Shown here: positions 1 through 7,922 of the stretch, piece after piece | Layout: the number at the start of each line of letters is the position of its first letter | Numbering within the stretch: position 1 is the stretch's first letter | Assembly (NCBI RefSeq): GCF_003261635.1 | Contig: NZ_QFXK01000030.1 | Span: 124,001-188,000, forward strand | Source: Kribbella monticola | GTDB taxonomy: Bacteria > Actinomycetota > Actinomycetes > Propionibacteriales > Kribbellaceae | DNA: 64,000 nucleotides | Direction: 5' to 3' | Program-made: the position numbers and the translations under genes | Notes under the pieces: generated by a model | Seen by the model: the letters and a program-made list of their open reading frames with translations, nothing else | What the model was told of the DNA's origin: nothing | The model's database searches: none

Positions 1-1468
1 CCGCCAGCGGGCCGAGCTTGGCGTCGGCGCCGAGCAGGGTCCACAGCTTGGCGGCCGTCTTCGGCATCGTCGGGTTGTGCAGCACCGCGACAGCGCGTAG
101 TACCTCGGCCGAGGTGTAGAGAATGGTCGCCAGCCGGTCGCGCTGGGCTTCGTCCTTCGCGACCTTCCACGGCTCCTGCTCCGAGACGTACCCGTTGACC
201 GCCCCGACCAGGTCGTTGATCGCCGTCAGTGCTTCCTGGAAGGCGAGCGTGTCGATCGCCTTGTCCGCGGTCGCGACCGTCTCGGCGAGCTTGTCGGCCA
301 GCGCCTGCTCGGCCGGCCCGTGGTCGGTCGCCTCGGGCAGCTCGCCGTCGAAGTACTTGCCGACCATCGCGGCGATCCGGCTGGCCAGGTTGCCCAGGCC
401 GTTCGCCAGCTCCGAGGTGTAGACCGCGTTCAGGTGCTCCCAGGAGAACGAGCCGTCCGACCCGAACTGGATCGTGCGCAGGAAGTAATACCGGAACGCG
501 TCGGAGCCGAAGTGGTCGGTGATCTCGTTCGGCGCGATCGCGGTCAGCTTCGACTTGCTCATCTTCTCGCCGCCGACCAGCAGCCAGCCGTGCGCGAAGA
601 CCTGCTTCGGTACGGCGACCCCCGCGGCCATCAGCATCGCCGGCCAGATCACCGCGTGGAACCGCAGGATGTCCTTGCCGACCAGGTGCACGTCGACCGG
701 CCAGAGCTGCTCGAAGCGCTCCGGGTCGGTGCCGTAGCCCGCGGCCGTCACGTAGTTGAGCAGCGCGTCGATCCAGACATAGAGCACGTGCTCCTCGTCC
801 CAGGGCACCGGAATGCCCCAGTCGAAGGTGGACCGGGTGATCGAGAGATCCTGCAGCCCCTGCTTCACGAACGAGATGACCTCGTTGCGCGCGCTCGCCG
901 GCGCGACGAAGTCCGGCTGCGACTCGTACAACTCGATCAGCCGGTCGGCGTACGCGGACAGTTTGAAGAAGTAGTTCGTCTCCGAGACCGTCTCCAGCTC
1001 GGTGCCGTGGATCATGCAGCGCTGGGTGCCGTCTTCGTCGGTGCGGATGTCCGTCGGCAGCTTGAACTCCTCGCAGCCGACGCAGTACAGGCCTTCGTAC
1101 TCGCCCTTGTAGACGTCGCCCTTGTCGTAGAGCGTCTGCCAGAAGTCGCGGACCCGGTCGGTGTGCCGCTTCTCGGTGGTCCGGATGAAGTCGTCGTAGT
1201 CGATGTCGACGTCGACCCAGGCCGGCTTCCAGGACTCCTCGACCAGCTTGTCAGTCCACGCCTGCGGGGACATGCCCTGCGCCTCAGCGCTGCGCATCAC
1301 CTTCTCGCCGTGCTCGTCGGTACCGGTCAGGTACCACTTGCGCTCGCCCCGCTGGGCGTGCCAACGGGTCAGGACGTCCCCGGCCACCGTCGTGTAGGCG
1401 CTGCCGATGTGCGGCGGAGCCGTGACGTAGTAGATCGGGGTGGTGACGTAAAAGGACTTCTCCGGCAT
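1..1468 (-). CDS. metG: Methionyl-tRNA synthetase (3' end outside window)
   Basis: Class I aminoacyl-tRNA synthetase that charges tRNA-Met in the cytoplasm. The first 489 codons are present and the gene continues beyond the left edge. The protein begins MPEKSFYVTTPIYYV; the HIGS signature (HIGH equivalent) is at residues 20-23 after PP, and KMSKS is at about residues 302-306. Between them lies a zinc-knuckle segment with CVGC followed by RCMIHG (roughly residues 126-150), as in the one-knuckle MetRS type. The anticodon-binding helical domain starts after KMSKS (QFGSDGSFSWEHLN onward). rsmI lies 28 bp upstream on the same strand, so the two may be co-transcribed; the same neighbours occur in mycobacteria. 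Identification is secure; only the C-terminus is unseen. Confidence 0.96.
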   Translation of the reverse strand, partial: MPEKSFYVTTPIYYVTAPPHIGSAYTTVAGDVLTRWHAQRGERKWYLTGTDEHGEKVMRSAEAQGMSPQAWTDKLVEESWKPAWVDVDIDYDDFIRTTEKRHTDRVRDFWQTLYDKGDVYKGEYEGLYCVGCEEFKLPTDIRTDEDGTQRCMIHGTELETVSETNYFFKLSAYADRLIELYESQPDFVAPASARNEVISFVKQGLQDLSITRSTFDWGIPVPWDEEHVLYVWIDALLNYVTAAGYGTDPERFEQLWPVDVHLVGKDILRFHAVIWPAMLMAAGVAVPKQVFAHGWLLVGGEKMSKSKLTAIAPNEITDHFGSDAFRYYFLRTIQFGSDGSFSWEHLNAVYTSELANGLGNLASRIAAMVGKYFDGELPEATDHGPAEQALADKLAETVATADKAIDTLAFQEALTAINDLVGAVNGYVSEQEPWKVAKDEAQRDRLATILYTSAEVLRAVAVLHNPTMPKTAAKLWTLLGADAKLGPLA

Positions 1469-1496
1469 GCCTCAAGCGTAGTCGGGCGTGCCACTG

Positions 1497-2342
1497 TTAT
1501 TTACCAGGGTGCCGGGCAGCCAGTACGGCGTCGTACACCGTCCGCTTGGGCACTCCGAAGCGCTTGGCGACGTCTGAGATCGCCTCCTTGCGCGGCGTAC
1601 CAGCCTCTTCGTCGGCGGCCACCTCCGCAGCCAGCTCGTCCGGGCCGAGCTCGCGAGCCGACGGGTCGGCCCCGGCGACGACGACGGTGATCTCGCCGCG
1701 GACCCCGTCGACAGCCCACTCGGCCAGCTCGGCCGCGGTCCCCCGTTTGACCTCTTCATAGGTCTTGGTCAGCTCACGACACACCGCCGTACGCCGGTCC
1801 GCGCCGAACGCCTCGGCCATGTTCTCCAGCGAGGCGGCCAGCCGATGCGGCGCCTCGAAGAACACCATCGTGCGCGGCTCCTTCGCCAGCTCCCGCAACC
1901 GCTTCGTCCGCTCACCGGGCTTGCGCGGCAGAAACCCCTCGAAGGTGAACCGGTCCACCGGCAAGCCCGACAACGCCAGCGCGGTGAGTACTGCGGACGG
2001 CCCCGGTACGGCGGTCACGTGGATCTCCGCCTCGATCGCGGCCGCCACCAACCGGTACCCCGGATCCGAGACGCTCGGCATCCCCGCGTCCGTCACCACC
2101 ACCACGGTCTGCCCCTCGAGCAGCGCTGCCACCAGTTCGGGCGTCCGCTCGCGCTCGTTCCCCTCGAAGAAGCTCAGCACCCGCCCCTGGACGACGATCC
2201 CGAGCTCCGTCGTCAGCCGCCGCAGCCGCCGCGTGTCTTCCGCGGCCACCACGTCGGCCTCCCCCAGCACCCGCGCCAACCGTGCCGACGCGTCCCCCAG
2301 ATCCCCAATAGGAGTCCCCGCCAACACCAATCGCCCGGTCAT
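1497..2342 (-). CDS. rsmI: 16S rRNA (cytidine-1402-2'-O)-methyltransferase RsmI
   Basis: SAM-dependent methyltransferase of the tetrapyrrole-methylase fold that 2'-O-methylates C1402 of 16S rRNA. The ATG at 2342 gives 281 residues, the normal family length, beginning MTGRLVLAGTPIGDLGD with the family GTPIGNLxD motif at the N-terminus. Other RsmI landmarks are EDTRRLRRL, the TDAGMPSVSDPG SAM loop, VPGPSAVLTALALSGLP, and FFEAPHRL. The C-terminus has the small helix-turn-helix-like tail (RKEAISDVAKRFGVPKRTVY) usual for long RsmI. Translation can be read further upstream in this frame, but that part has no family similarity. It is divergent from pmt, with 71 bp between starts. Confidence 0.95.
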   Translation of the reverse strand: MTGRLVLAGTPIGDLGDASARLARVLGEADVVAAEDTRRLRRLTTELGIVVQGRVLSFFEGNERERTPELVAALLEGQTVVVVTDAGMPSVSDPGYRLVAAAIEAEIHVTAVPGPSAVLTALALSGLPVDRFTFEGFLPRKPGERTKRLRELAKEPRTMVFFEAPHRLAASLENMAEAFGADRRTAVCRELTKTYEEVKRGTAAELAEWAVDGVRGEITVVVAGADPSARELGPDELAAEVAADEEAGTPRKEAISDVAKRFGVPKRTVYDAVLAARHPGK

Positions 2343-2413
2343 GGAGCCATCCTCGCAGCCGGTCGAGGCAGTGTCGGGACGCGGTGGTATCCCGGGCTCC
2401 GTACGATGGCCGC

Positions 2414-4063
2414 GTGACTGCTGTGATCGATGACGACACCGCGACGGCCGCCGAGGTGCGCGAGACGCTCGGACGCGACGTCCAGGGGCGCCGGCTGCCG
2501 CCGCTGAAGCAGCGGTTGTACCCGCCGATGCCGCGCGATTTCGAGGGCGGCTGGATCGCCACCCTCGCAATCACCGCGATGGCCGCGATCCTGCGGTTCT
2601 GGAACCTCGGCAACCCGGTGAAATTCGTCTTCGACGAGACCTACTACGCCAAGGACGCGTACTCGCTGCTCAAGCACGGGTACGCCCTGCAGTTCATCGA
2701 CAAGCCCGAAGGGGCCGCCGACAAGGCGATCCTGGCCGGCAACCTGGACGTCTTCAAGACCACCCCGAGCCTGACCGTGCATCCCGAGGTCGGCAAGTGG
2801 ATGATCGCCGCCGGTGAGCAGTTGTTCGGGATGAACACGTTCGGCTGGCGGTTCATGCCGGCCCTGTTCGGCACCCTGACCGTCCTGCTGCTGATCCGGG
2901 TCGTCCGCCGGATGACCCGGTCGACGCTGATCGGCTGTGTCGCGGGACTCCTGCTCGCCGTCGACGGCCTGCACTTCGTGATGTCGCGGGTCGCCCTGCT
3001 CGACATCTTCCTGGCCTTCTGGCTGGTCGCCGCGGTCTCCTGCCTGGTCGCCGATCGGGACTGGAGCCGGCGCCGGCTGGCCGACTCGCTGGACCAGAAG
3101 GCCGAGGGCGCGGTCGGCCGGCTGATGCTGATCCGCCCCTGGCGCCTCGCGGCCGGCATCTGTTTCGGTCTCGCGCTCGGCACCAAGTGGAGCGCTGTCT
3201 GGGTGATGGCCGGGTTCGGGCTGCTGGTCTTCGCCTGGGATCTCGGCGCGCGCCGGATGATCGGCGTACGCCATGCGTTCTGGAAGTCGGCGCTGGTCGA
3301 CGGCCTTCCCGCGTTCTTCAGCATCGTGCTGGTCGCGGGCATCACCTACACGGCGACCTGGACCGGCTGGCTGCTGCACGACAACGCCTACGACCACGAC
3401 TACGCCTCCAAGAACCCGGCGCACGGCGTGATGAAGGTGGTTCCGGACGACTTCCGGTCGCTGATCCACTACCACCAGGAAGTGCTGGCCTTCCACACCG
3501 GCGACTACATCAGGCACGCCACCCACCCGTACCAGTCGCACCCGGCCGGCTGGCCGATCATCGCCCGCCCGATCGGCTTCGACGCGGTGAACGACATCAA
3601 GCCCGGCCAGCCAGGCTGCAACACCACGAACCAGAACTGCCTGTCGGTCATCTCCGCGGTCGGTACGCCGTTGCTGTGGTGGGGCGGTGCCCTGGCCCTG
3701 CTCGCGGCTCTGGTGCTGTGGGTCGGCCAGCGGGACTGGCGGTTCGGCGTGGCCGTCGTCGGCTTCTTCACCTGCTGGGTGCCATGGTTCGCCTTCGACG
3801 ACCGGCCGATCTTCTTTTTCTACGCGGTCACGATGATCCCGTTCACGGTGATCGCGCTGTCCCTCGTGCTCGGTAAGATCCTCGGCCCGGCCCGGACGGC
3901 GATGCAGGCCGCTACCCCGCGGCGGCTGATCGGCAGCGCGGTGGTCGGCGCCTTCGTCGTCCTGGTCGTGCTCAACTTCGCCTACATCTGGCCGATCCTG
4001 ACCGACAAGGTGCTGCCGCACTCGGCCTGGCTCAACCGCATGTGGTTCAAGTCCTGGATCTAG
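2414..4063 (+). CDS. pmt: Protein O-mannosyltransferase (GT39 family)
   Basis: Polytopic membrane glycosyltransferase that moves mannose from polyprenyl-phosphate-mannose to Ser/Thr of exported proteins. The GTG at 2414 gives 549 residues. After a cytoplasmic N-terminus and first membrane segment (about residues 50-65) comes the loop FVFDETYYAKDAYS with the conserved Asp-Glu pair at D74-E75, the catalytic acidic pair in PMT enzymes. Many hydrophobic segments follow, and GLALGTKWSAVW is a typical PMT signature. The C-terminal part has WVPWFAFDDRPIFFFY, like the actinobacterial (Rv1002c) family. Its position next to rsmI matches M. tuberculosis, which supports orthology. The gene faces the DUF1707 gene tail to tail. 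Confidence 0.92.
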   Translation: MTAVIDDDTATAAEVRETLGRDVQGRRLPPLKQRLYPPMPRDFEGGWIATLAITAMAAILRFWNLGNPVKFVFDETYYAKDAYSLLKHGYALQFIDKPEGAADKAILAGNLDVFKTTPSLTVHPEVGKWMIAAGEQLFGMNTFGWRFMPALFGTLTVLLLIRVVRRMTRSTLIGCVAGLLLAVDGLHFVMSRVALLDIFLAFWLVAAVSCLVADRDWSRRRLADSLDQKAEGAVGRLMLIRPWRLAAGICFGLALGTKWSAVWVMAGFGLLVFAWDLGARRMIGVRHAFWKSALVDGLPAFFSIVLVAGITYTATWTGWLLHDNAYDHDYASKNPAHGVMKVVPDDFRSLIHYHQEVLAFHTGDYIRHATHPYQSHPAGWPIIARPIGFDAVNDIKPGQPGCNTTNQNCLSVISAVGTPLLWWGGALALLAALVLWVGQRDWRFGVAVVGFFTCWVPWFAFDDRPIFFFYAVTMIPFTVIALSLVLGKILGPARTAMQAATPRRLIGSAVVGAFVVLVVLNFAYIWPILTDKVLPHSAWLNRMWFKSWI

Positions 4064-4080
4064 CGGCCGGCTCCGACCGC

Positions 4081-4770
4081 TCAGTGCCCTAGCTGTCCGT
4101 GGCCCCTGTTGCGGTGGCGATCGCGGTTGCGATCGCGGTTGCGGTGCCGGCGGGAGCTGCTCTGGCCGCCGACGCCGCCGAACAGGGCGAGGCCCTTGAC
4201 CACGACGGTCGGCGCGTTCGGGTCGGGATCGTCACCGCCGCGGGCCGCGAACCCGCCGAAGATGCCGACGCCCTCGTTGCGGACGTTGACGCTGTCCGGC
4301 ACGGTGATGTCGACGCCGCCGAAGATCGCGATCGCCCAGATCGTCACCTCGCGACCCTCGAAGACGGCATCGGTCATGTCGAGGTCGTAGCCACCGAAGA
4401 TGCACAGCGCGTTGGTCCGGCGCTTGACCCGCCAGCGGCCTCTGCGCTCGCCGCCACCGAAGATGCCCACCAGGGTCTCGAAGCTGTCGGCCGGATTGGC
4501 CGGCTCCTCGATCGGTACCGGGCTGTTCGAGGGCACGGCCGTCGCGGCCGGGCGGAAGGGTTGCCCCGGCACGGCCAGATCCTGCGTGATCGGCTCGAGC
4601 TCACCGATCGTGCGCGCCTTCAGCGTCTGCTCCAGCCGCTCCGCGTGCTCGTCCTGCGTCAGCCGCCCGGTCATCAGCGCATCCCGCAACACCTCGACGA
4701 CCTGGTCGCGGTCGGTGTCGGAGGCGCGCAGGTGCGCGTGCGGATTGTGAGGCTCGGGCAGGTTGTCCAT
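4081..4770 (-). CDS. DUF1707 and LiaF-like C-terminal domain protein
   Basis: A 229-residue soluble protein. Residues about 12-65 (LRASDTDRDQVVEVLRDAL through LTQDEHAERLEQTLKARTIGEL) are a DUF1707 domain, a short helical module common in actinobacteria. The C-terminal half contains repeated IFGG turns (CIFGGYDLDM, IAIFGGVDITVP, VGIFGGFAARG, ALFGGVGG), the beta-helical pattern of the LiaF/cell-wall-active-antibiotic-response C-terminal domain. The last 25 residues are a low-complexity Arg/His/Asn tail. It begins 20 bp downstream of the MFS gene on the same strand, so it could receive read-through from the metallophore operon, but nothing in its family links it to metals. Its molecular role is unknown. 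Confidence 0.8.
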   Translation of the reverse strand: MDNLPEPHNPHAHLRASDTDRDQVVEVLRDALMTGRLTQDEHAERLEQTLKARTIGELEPITQDLAVPGQPFRPAATAVPSNSPVPIEEPANPADSFETLVGIFGGGERRGRWRVKRRTNALCIFGGYDLDMTDAVFEGREVTIWAIAIFGGVDITVPDSVNVRNEGVGIFGGFAARGGDDPDPNAPTVVVKGLALFGGVGGQSSSRRHRNRDRNRDRHRNRGHGQLGH

Positions 4771-4790
4771 GAGACCGAACGATAGTCCTC

Positions 4791-6020
4791 CTAGGCGCGC
4801 ACCCGGAACGCAAAAACCAGAGCTACGAGGGTGATCGAAGCGAAAGCCAGGGCCGTACCGGGGTAACCCCCGAGGCCCAGACCGAGACCGCCGACCGCCG
4901 CGCCCAGGAACACCCCAAGACTCATCCCGGCGGCGTTCATCCCCAACGCCGATCCGCGCAGCTCACCACTGCGCCGGACGAGCAAGGTCGTGACGCAGGC
5001 GGCGACCGTCGCATGGCCGGCACCCATCAAGGCGGTCAGCACCAGCGTCGACGGCAAGGTCGGCGAGAAGTAGAAGGCGGTGACGCTGACGAGCGCGACG
5101 CCCACGCCGAGGACGAGCAGCTTCTCCGGACCGATCCACGGCCGCTCGAGCGCGAGGTACCGGCCGGCGAAGAGGTTGCCGAGGAAGAACGAAGCCCCGC
5201 TGAGCGACCAGACCAGCGCGAACCACCCCGGCGCCAGGTCGAACTTGTCGTCGTAGAACGCTGCCAGGTAAGCCAGATAGCCCATGAAAGCGGCCGTCCG
5301 CAGCAGCGCCACCGCGAGCAGCGGAAGTGCACCCGGGATCCGCGCCAACGCCCGGTATGTCGCGACGTACCCGGGTCTGCCGCCATCCGGACGGACCGGC
5401 GCCGTCCGTCCACGGCCACGCCAGAAGAACGCCGTCGACAACGCCAGCGAGAGCGCCGAGGCAGCCAGCAGGTTCCCCCGCCACCCCCACACCAGACCCG
5501 GTACGGCGAGCACCGGTGCGGCCAGCATCGCCATCATCGACGTGGTCGCCGAGACCAGCGTGGCAGCACGCCCGGCCGCGGCCGGCGACTTGAACCTGTC
5601 GGCGGCGGCCGCGCCGATCGACGGCCCGAGGATCGAGGTCGATGCCCCGATCAGCAAACAGAACGCGGCCAGCGCGAAGAAGTTGCCGATAGCACCCAAT
5701 GCCGCCGAGAGGCCCAGCAGCGCAAGACCCCCGGCGGCCACGAGCTCACGAGCCAGTCGATCGATCAGCGGCGCCACGGCGACGCCGACGATCAGTGCGG
5801 CCAGTCCACCGAGCCCCCGCAGCCCGCCGATCTCCGCCACTTTCCCGTCCGCGGCGGCCGCGATCGGCACCAGATACATCCCGAACACGGTGAAGGGAAT
5901 CAGGCTGACCGTCGAGGCCAGCAGGAACGGCCACAACCGCTTCACCATCCGCCAGTCGCCCGGCACCTCGGTCGATGCCGCGAGTGCTTTCGATGGGAGC
6001 GTCGGGTTGTCGGTGCTCAC
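4791..6020 (-). CDS. MFS transporter, probable metallophore exporter
   Basis: A 409-residue major facilitator protein with about twelve hydrophobic segments; the central loop near residue 210 is basic and Gly-rich (RGRGRTAPVRPDGGRPG). The GTG start at 6020 overlaps the stop of the DUF364-type gene (GTGA), so the two are translationally coupled and this is the last gene of the seven-gene operon starting at 12866. In characterised opine-metallophore loci (for example CntE of the staphylopine system) an MFS protein exports the ligand. I infer the same role here from position only; the sequence itself does not show substrate specificity. Confidence 0.85.
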   Translation of the reverse strand: MSTDNPTLPSKALAASTEVPGDWRMVKRLWPFLLASTVSLIPFTVFGMYLVPIAAAADGKVAEIGGLRGLGGLAALIVGVAVAPLIDRLARELVAAGGLALLGLSAALGAIGNFFALAAFCLLIGASTSILGPSIGAAAADRFKSPAAAGRAATLVSATTSMMAMLAAPVLAVPGLVWGWRGNLLAASALSLALSTAFFWRGRGRTAPVRPDGGRPGYVATYRALARIPGALPLLAVALLRTAAFMGYLAYLAAFYDDKFDLAPGWFALVWSLSGASFFLGNLFAGRYLALERPWIGPEKLLVLGVGVALVSVTAFYFSPTLPSTLVLTALMGAGHATVAACVTTLLVRRSGELRGSALGMNAAGMSLGVFLGAAVGGLGLGLGGYPGTALAFASITLVALVFAFRVRA

Positions 6021-6835
6021 GGCCGTACATCTCCGTCCTGCGAGTGATAGCGGTACAAGCTCGTCGGGCGGGAGCTGAACTGGGAAAAGGGAAACGGCTC
6101 CGCGGACAACGCGGTGACACCGGACCCGAGGAAGGCGCGGACCACCGCACTTCCAGTCTGAGCATAGACGGCCAGCGGCTTCGATTGCTCACGGCAACTG
6201 TTGAGGAGTACGTCGAAACTCCCGTTGCTCAAGGTCATCCCGGTCGCGACGACAGCATCCGCAGCGTCGACCACCGCCGTCATGTCGCGAGAAACCGGCA
6301 GCCCGGAGGCCGTCCGCGCCAGGTTGAAATCGCACGGCAGACAGCTTCCGCCGCGTTCGGTGATCGCGTCGACCAGCGGGTTGACGACCCCGATCAACGC
6401 GACCTTCGCGCCCGGCCGAACGTCCAGGAGACCCGCGACCGCGGCATCCCGGGCCCGCGCGCGAACATCCGGCGTACCGGCCGGCAGGACGATCTCTTCG
6501 GCATCAGGAGCGACGTGGTGTGGCTCGACGGCGGCCAGGTAGGCGTCGAGGGCGGCGATCCGGACCGGGAGCGGTGCGTCGCCGATCAGTTGGTCCAGGG
6601 AGAGGCCGGAGGCCTCCTCGCAGTACGCGGGGTCCAGCTCGCCAGGCTCGAAGGAGCAGGCGCCGAAGACCTCGCCGACCCGCAACAGCACGTAGTAGTT
6701 CCGGTAGGTGACGTCGGCGCCCGGCAGGCGGGTGGTGTGGTGAAGCCAGAAGGCGCTGATCACCGACAAGTCGGCGGGCGCTGGTCCGCGTTCGCCCGCT
6801 AGGACGGATGCGGCGAGGGTGGCAACAGAGGTCAT
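6017..6835 (-). CDS. DUF4213/DUF364 protein, putative heavy-metal-chelation family
   Basis: A 272-residue protein. The N-terminal half (about residues 10-110) resembles DUF4213 (enolase-N-like) and the C-terminal half resembles DUF364 (Rossmann-like): PGAKVALIGVVNPLVDAI is the glycine-rich first strand and loop, and DAVVATGMTLSNGSFDVLL is the characteristic TGxTLxNG motif. Pfam describes these domains as putative heavy-metal chelation or binding domains; no reaction is firmly established to my knowledge. ATG 6835 is chosen because AAAGG lies about ten bases upstream and family similarity starts there. It sits 35 bp after the PLP-fold gene and overlaps the MFS gene. In this operon it is the best candidate for a second biosynthetic step, or for metal handling. 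Confidence 0.82.
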   Translation of the reverse strand: MTSVATLAASVLAGERGPAPADLSVISAFWLHHTTRLPGADVTYRNYYVLLRVGEVFGACSFEPGELDPAYCEEASGLSLDQLIGDAPLPVRIAALDAYLAAVEPHHVAPDAEEIVLPAGTPDVRARARDAAVAGLLDVRPGAKVALIGVVNPLVDAITERGGSCLPCDFNLARTASGLPVSRDMTAVVDAADAVVATGMTLSNGSFDVLLNSCREQSKPLAVYAQTGSAVVRAFLGSGVTALSAEPFPFSQFSSRPTSLYRYHSQDGDVRP

Positions 6836-6869
6836 GGGCGGGCAGCCTTTCAGCACTGGGGCACAAACT

Positions 6870-7922
6870 CTAATGCGACGGAGTCGCAGATGGAAACTCT
6901 TCGCGCCGGAGTTGCGCCGCCCCGCGCCGGTCCCAGGACATCGCCGACCAGGGAACCGCGAGGTCGTCCAGCGACTCGATCTCGCGCGGTCGCATCGCCT
7001 GCATCGGCCGCGCCTCGGCATGCCGGGCAAAAGCCGACTCGACGTACCGCGTGCCGGTGTCGGCCGCGAGGAAGACGTGCTGCCGGCTGCTGTCGCAGTT
7101 GTGCTCCCACAAGGCGGACAGGTACGCCGCGCCCGCGGACAACCCGGCGAACACCCCCGAGGTCCGGAGCAGATCCACCGCGGCCGACATGGCGTAGTCG
7201 AAGGAGACCCAGTGCAGCCGGTCGTACAGGTCGTGCCGGACGTTCCTGAACTCGATCGAGCTGCCGATCCCGGCGATGATCATCTCCGGGTCCTGCGTGT
7301 GCCCGGCGCCGAAGGTGATGCTGCCGAACGGCTGGACGCCGACCAGGTTCACGTCCCGCCCGCGCCGGCGCAGGAACTCCGCGATCGCGCCGGTCGACGC
7401 TCCCGTCCCCACCCCACCGACCAGGCACAGCGGTCCGGTCGGCACCAGCTCGGCGACGAGATCCGCGACCGCGCCGTACCCGAGGTAGTGGATGTCGTCA
7501 TGGTATTGCCGCATCCAGTGGTACGTCGGGTTGTCGCGCAGGATCTCGCCGATCCGGCGGACCCGCAGGTTCTGGTCCAGCTGCAGGTTGTTCGACGACG
7601 GCACCTGCTCGATCGTGGCGCCGAGGATCTCGAGCTGGATCTTGAGTGTCCGGTCGACGGTGGTGGAGCCGACGATGTGGCACTTCATCCCGTACCGGTG
7701 ACAGGCCAGCGCGAGCGCGTGCGCGTAGATCCCGCTCGACGAGTCGATCAGGGTGTCCCCCGGCTTCACCGCGCCGCTGTCGAGCAGGTGCCGGACCGCG
7801 CCGAGCGCGGAGTACACCTTCATCGTCTCGAACCGCAGGCAGATCAGCTCGTCGCCCACGCGGATCGGGTCGGGGTCCTTGATCGCCTCGGCCAGATGAT
7901 CGTGCAATCGGGACGGCGTCAT
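6870..7922 (-). CDS. PLP-fold cysteine synthase/CBS-like enzyme (atypical active site)
   Basis: A 350-residue member of the fold-type II PLP family (cysteine synthase, cystathionine beta-synthase, SbnA-like). Visible family landmarks are AVKPGDTLIDSSSG (equivalent of the KPGDT-xIxxTSGNTG stretch), the phosphate-binding loop GGVGTGASTGAI, and LVGVQPFGS near the end. The active-site region is unusual: where homologues have SxKDR with the PLP-binding lysine, this protein reads YSALGAV, and the only nearby lysine is K35 (ETMKVYS). The Asn loop SGNTG is replaced by SGIYA. The ATG start overlaps the ATPase stop (ATGA). Homologues in siderophore or zincophore loci make diaminopropionate- or EDDS-type building blocks, so a biosynthetic role is inferred. 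Chemistry is uncertain. Confidence 0.83.
   Translation of the reverse strand: MTPSRLHDHLAEAIKDPDPIRVGDELICLRFETMKVYSALGAVRHLLDSGAVKPGDTLIDSSSGIYAHALALACHRYGMKCHIVGSTTVDRTLKIQLEILGATIEQVPSSNNLQLDQNLRVRRIGEILRDNPTYHWMRQYHDDIHYLGYGAVADLVAELVPTGPLCLVGGVGTGASTGAIAEFLRRRGRDVNLVGVQPFGSITFGAGHTQDPEMIIAGIGSSIEFRNVRHDLYDRLHWVSFDYAMSAAVDLLRTSGVFAGLSAGAAYLSALWEHNCDSSRQHVFLAADTGTRYVESAFARHAEARPMQAMRPREIESLDDLAVPWSAMSWDRRGAAQLRREEFPSATPSH

Noticed and set aside
4081..4770. DUF1707 gene as eighth member of the metallophore operon
   Set aside because: Although only 20 bp away on the same strand, it does not overlap and has no metal link; I keep it separate.
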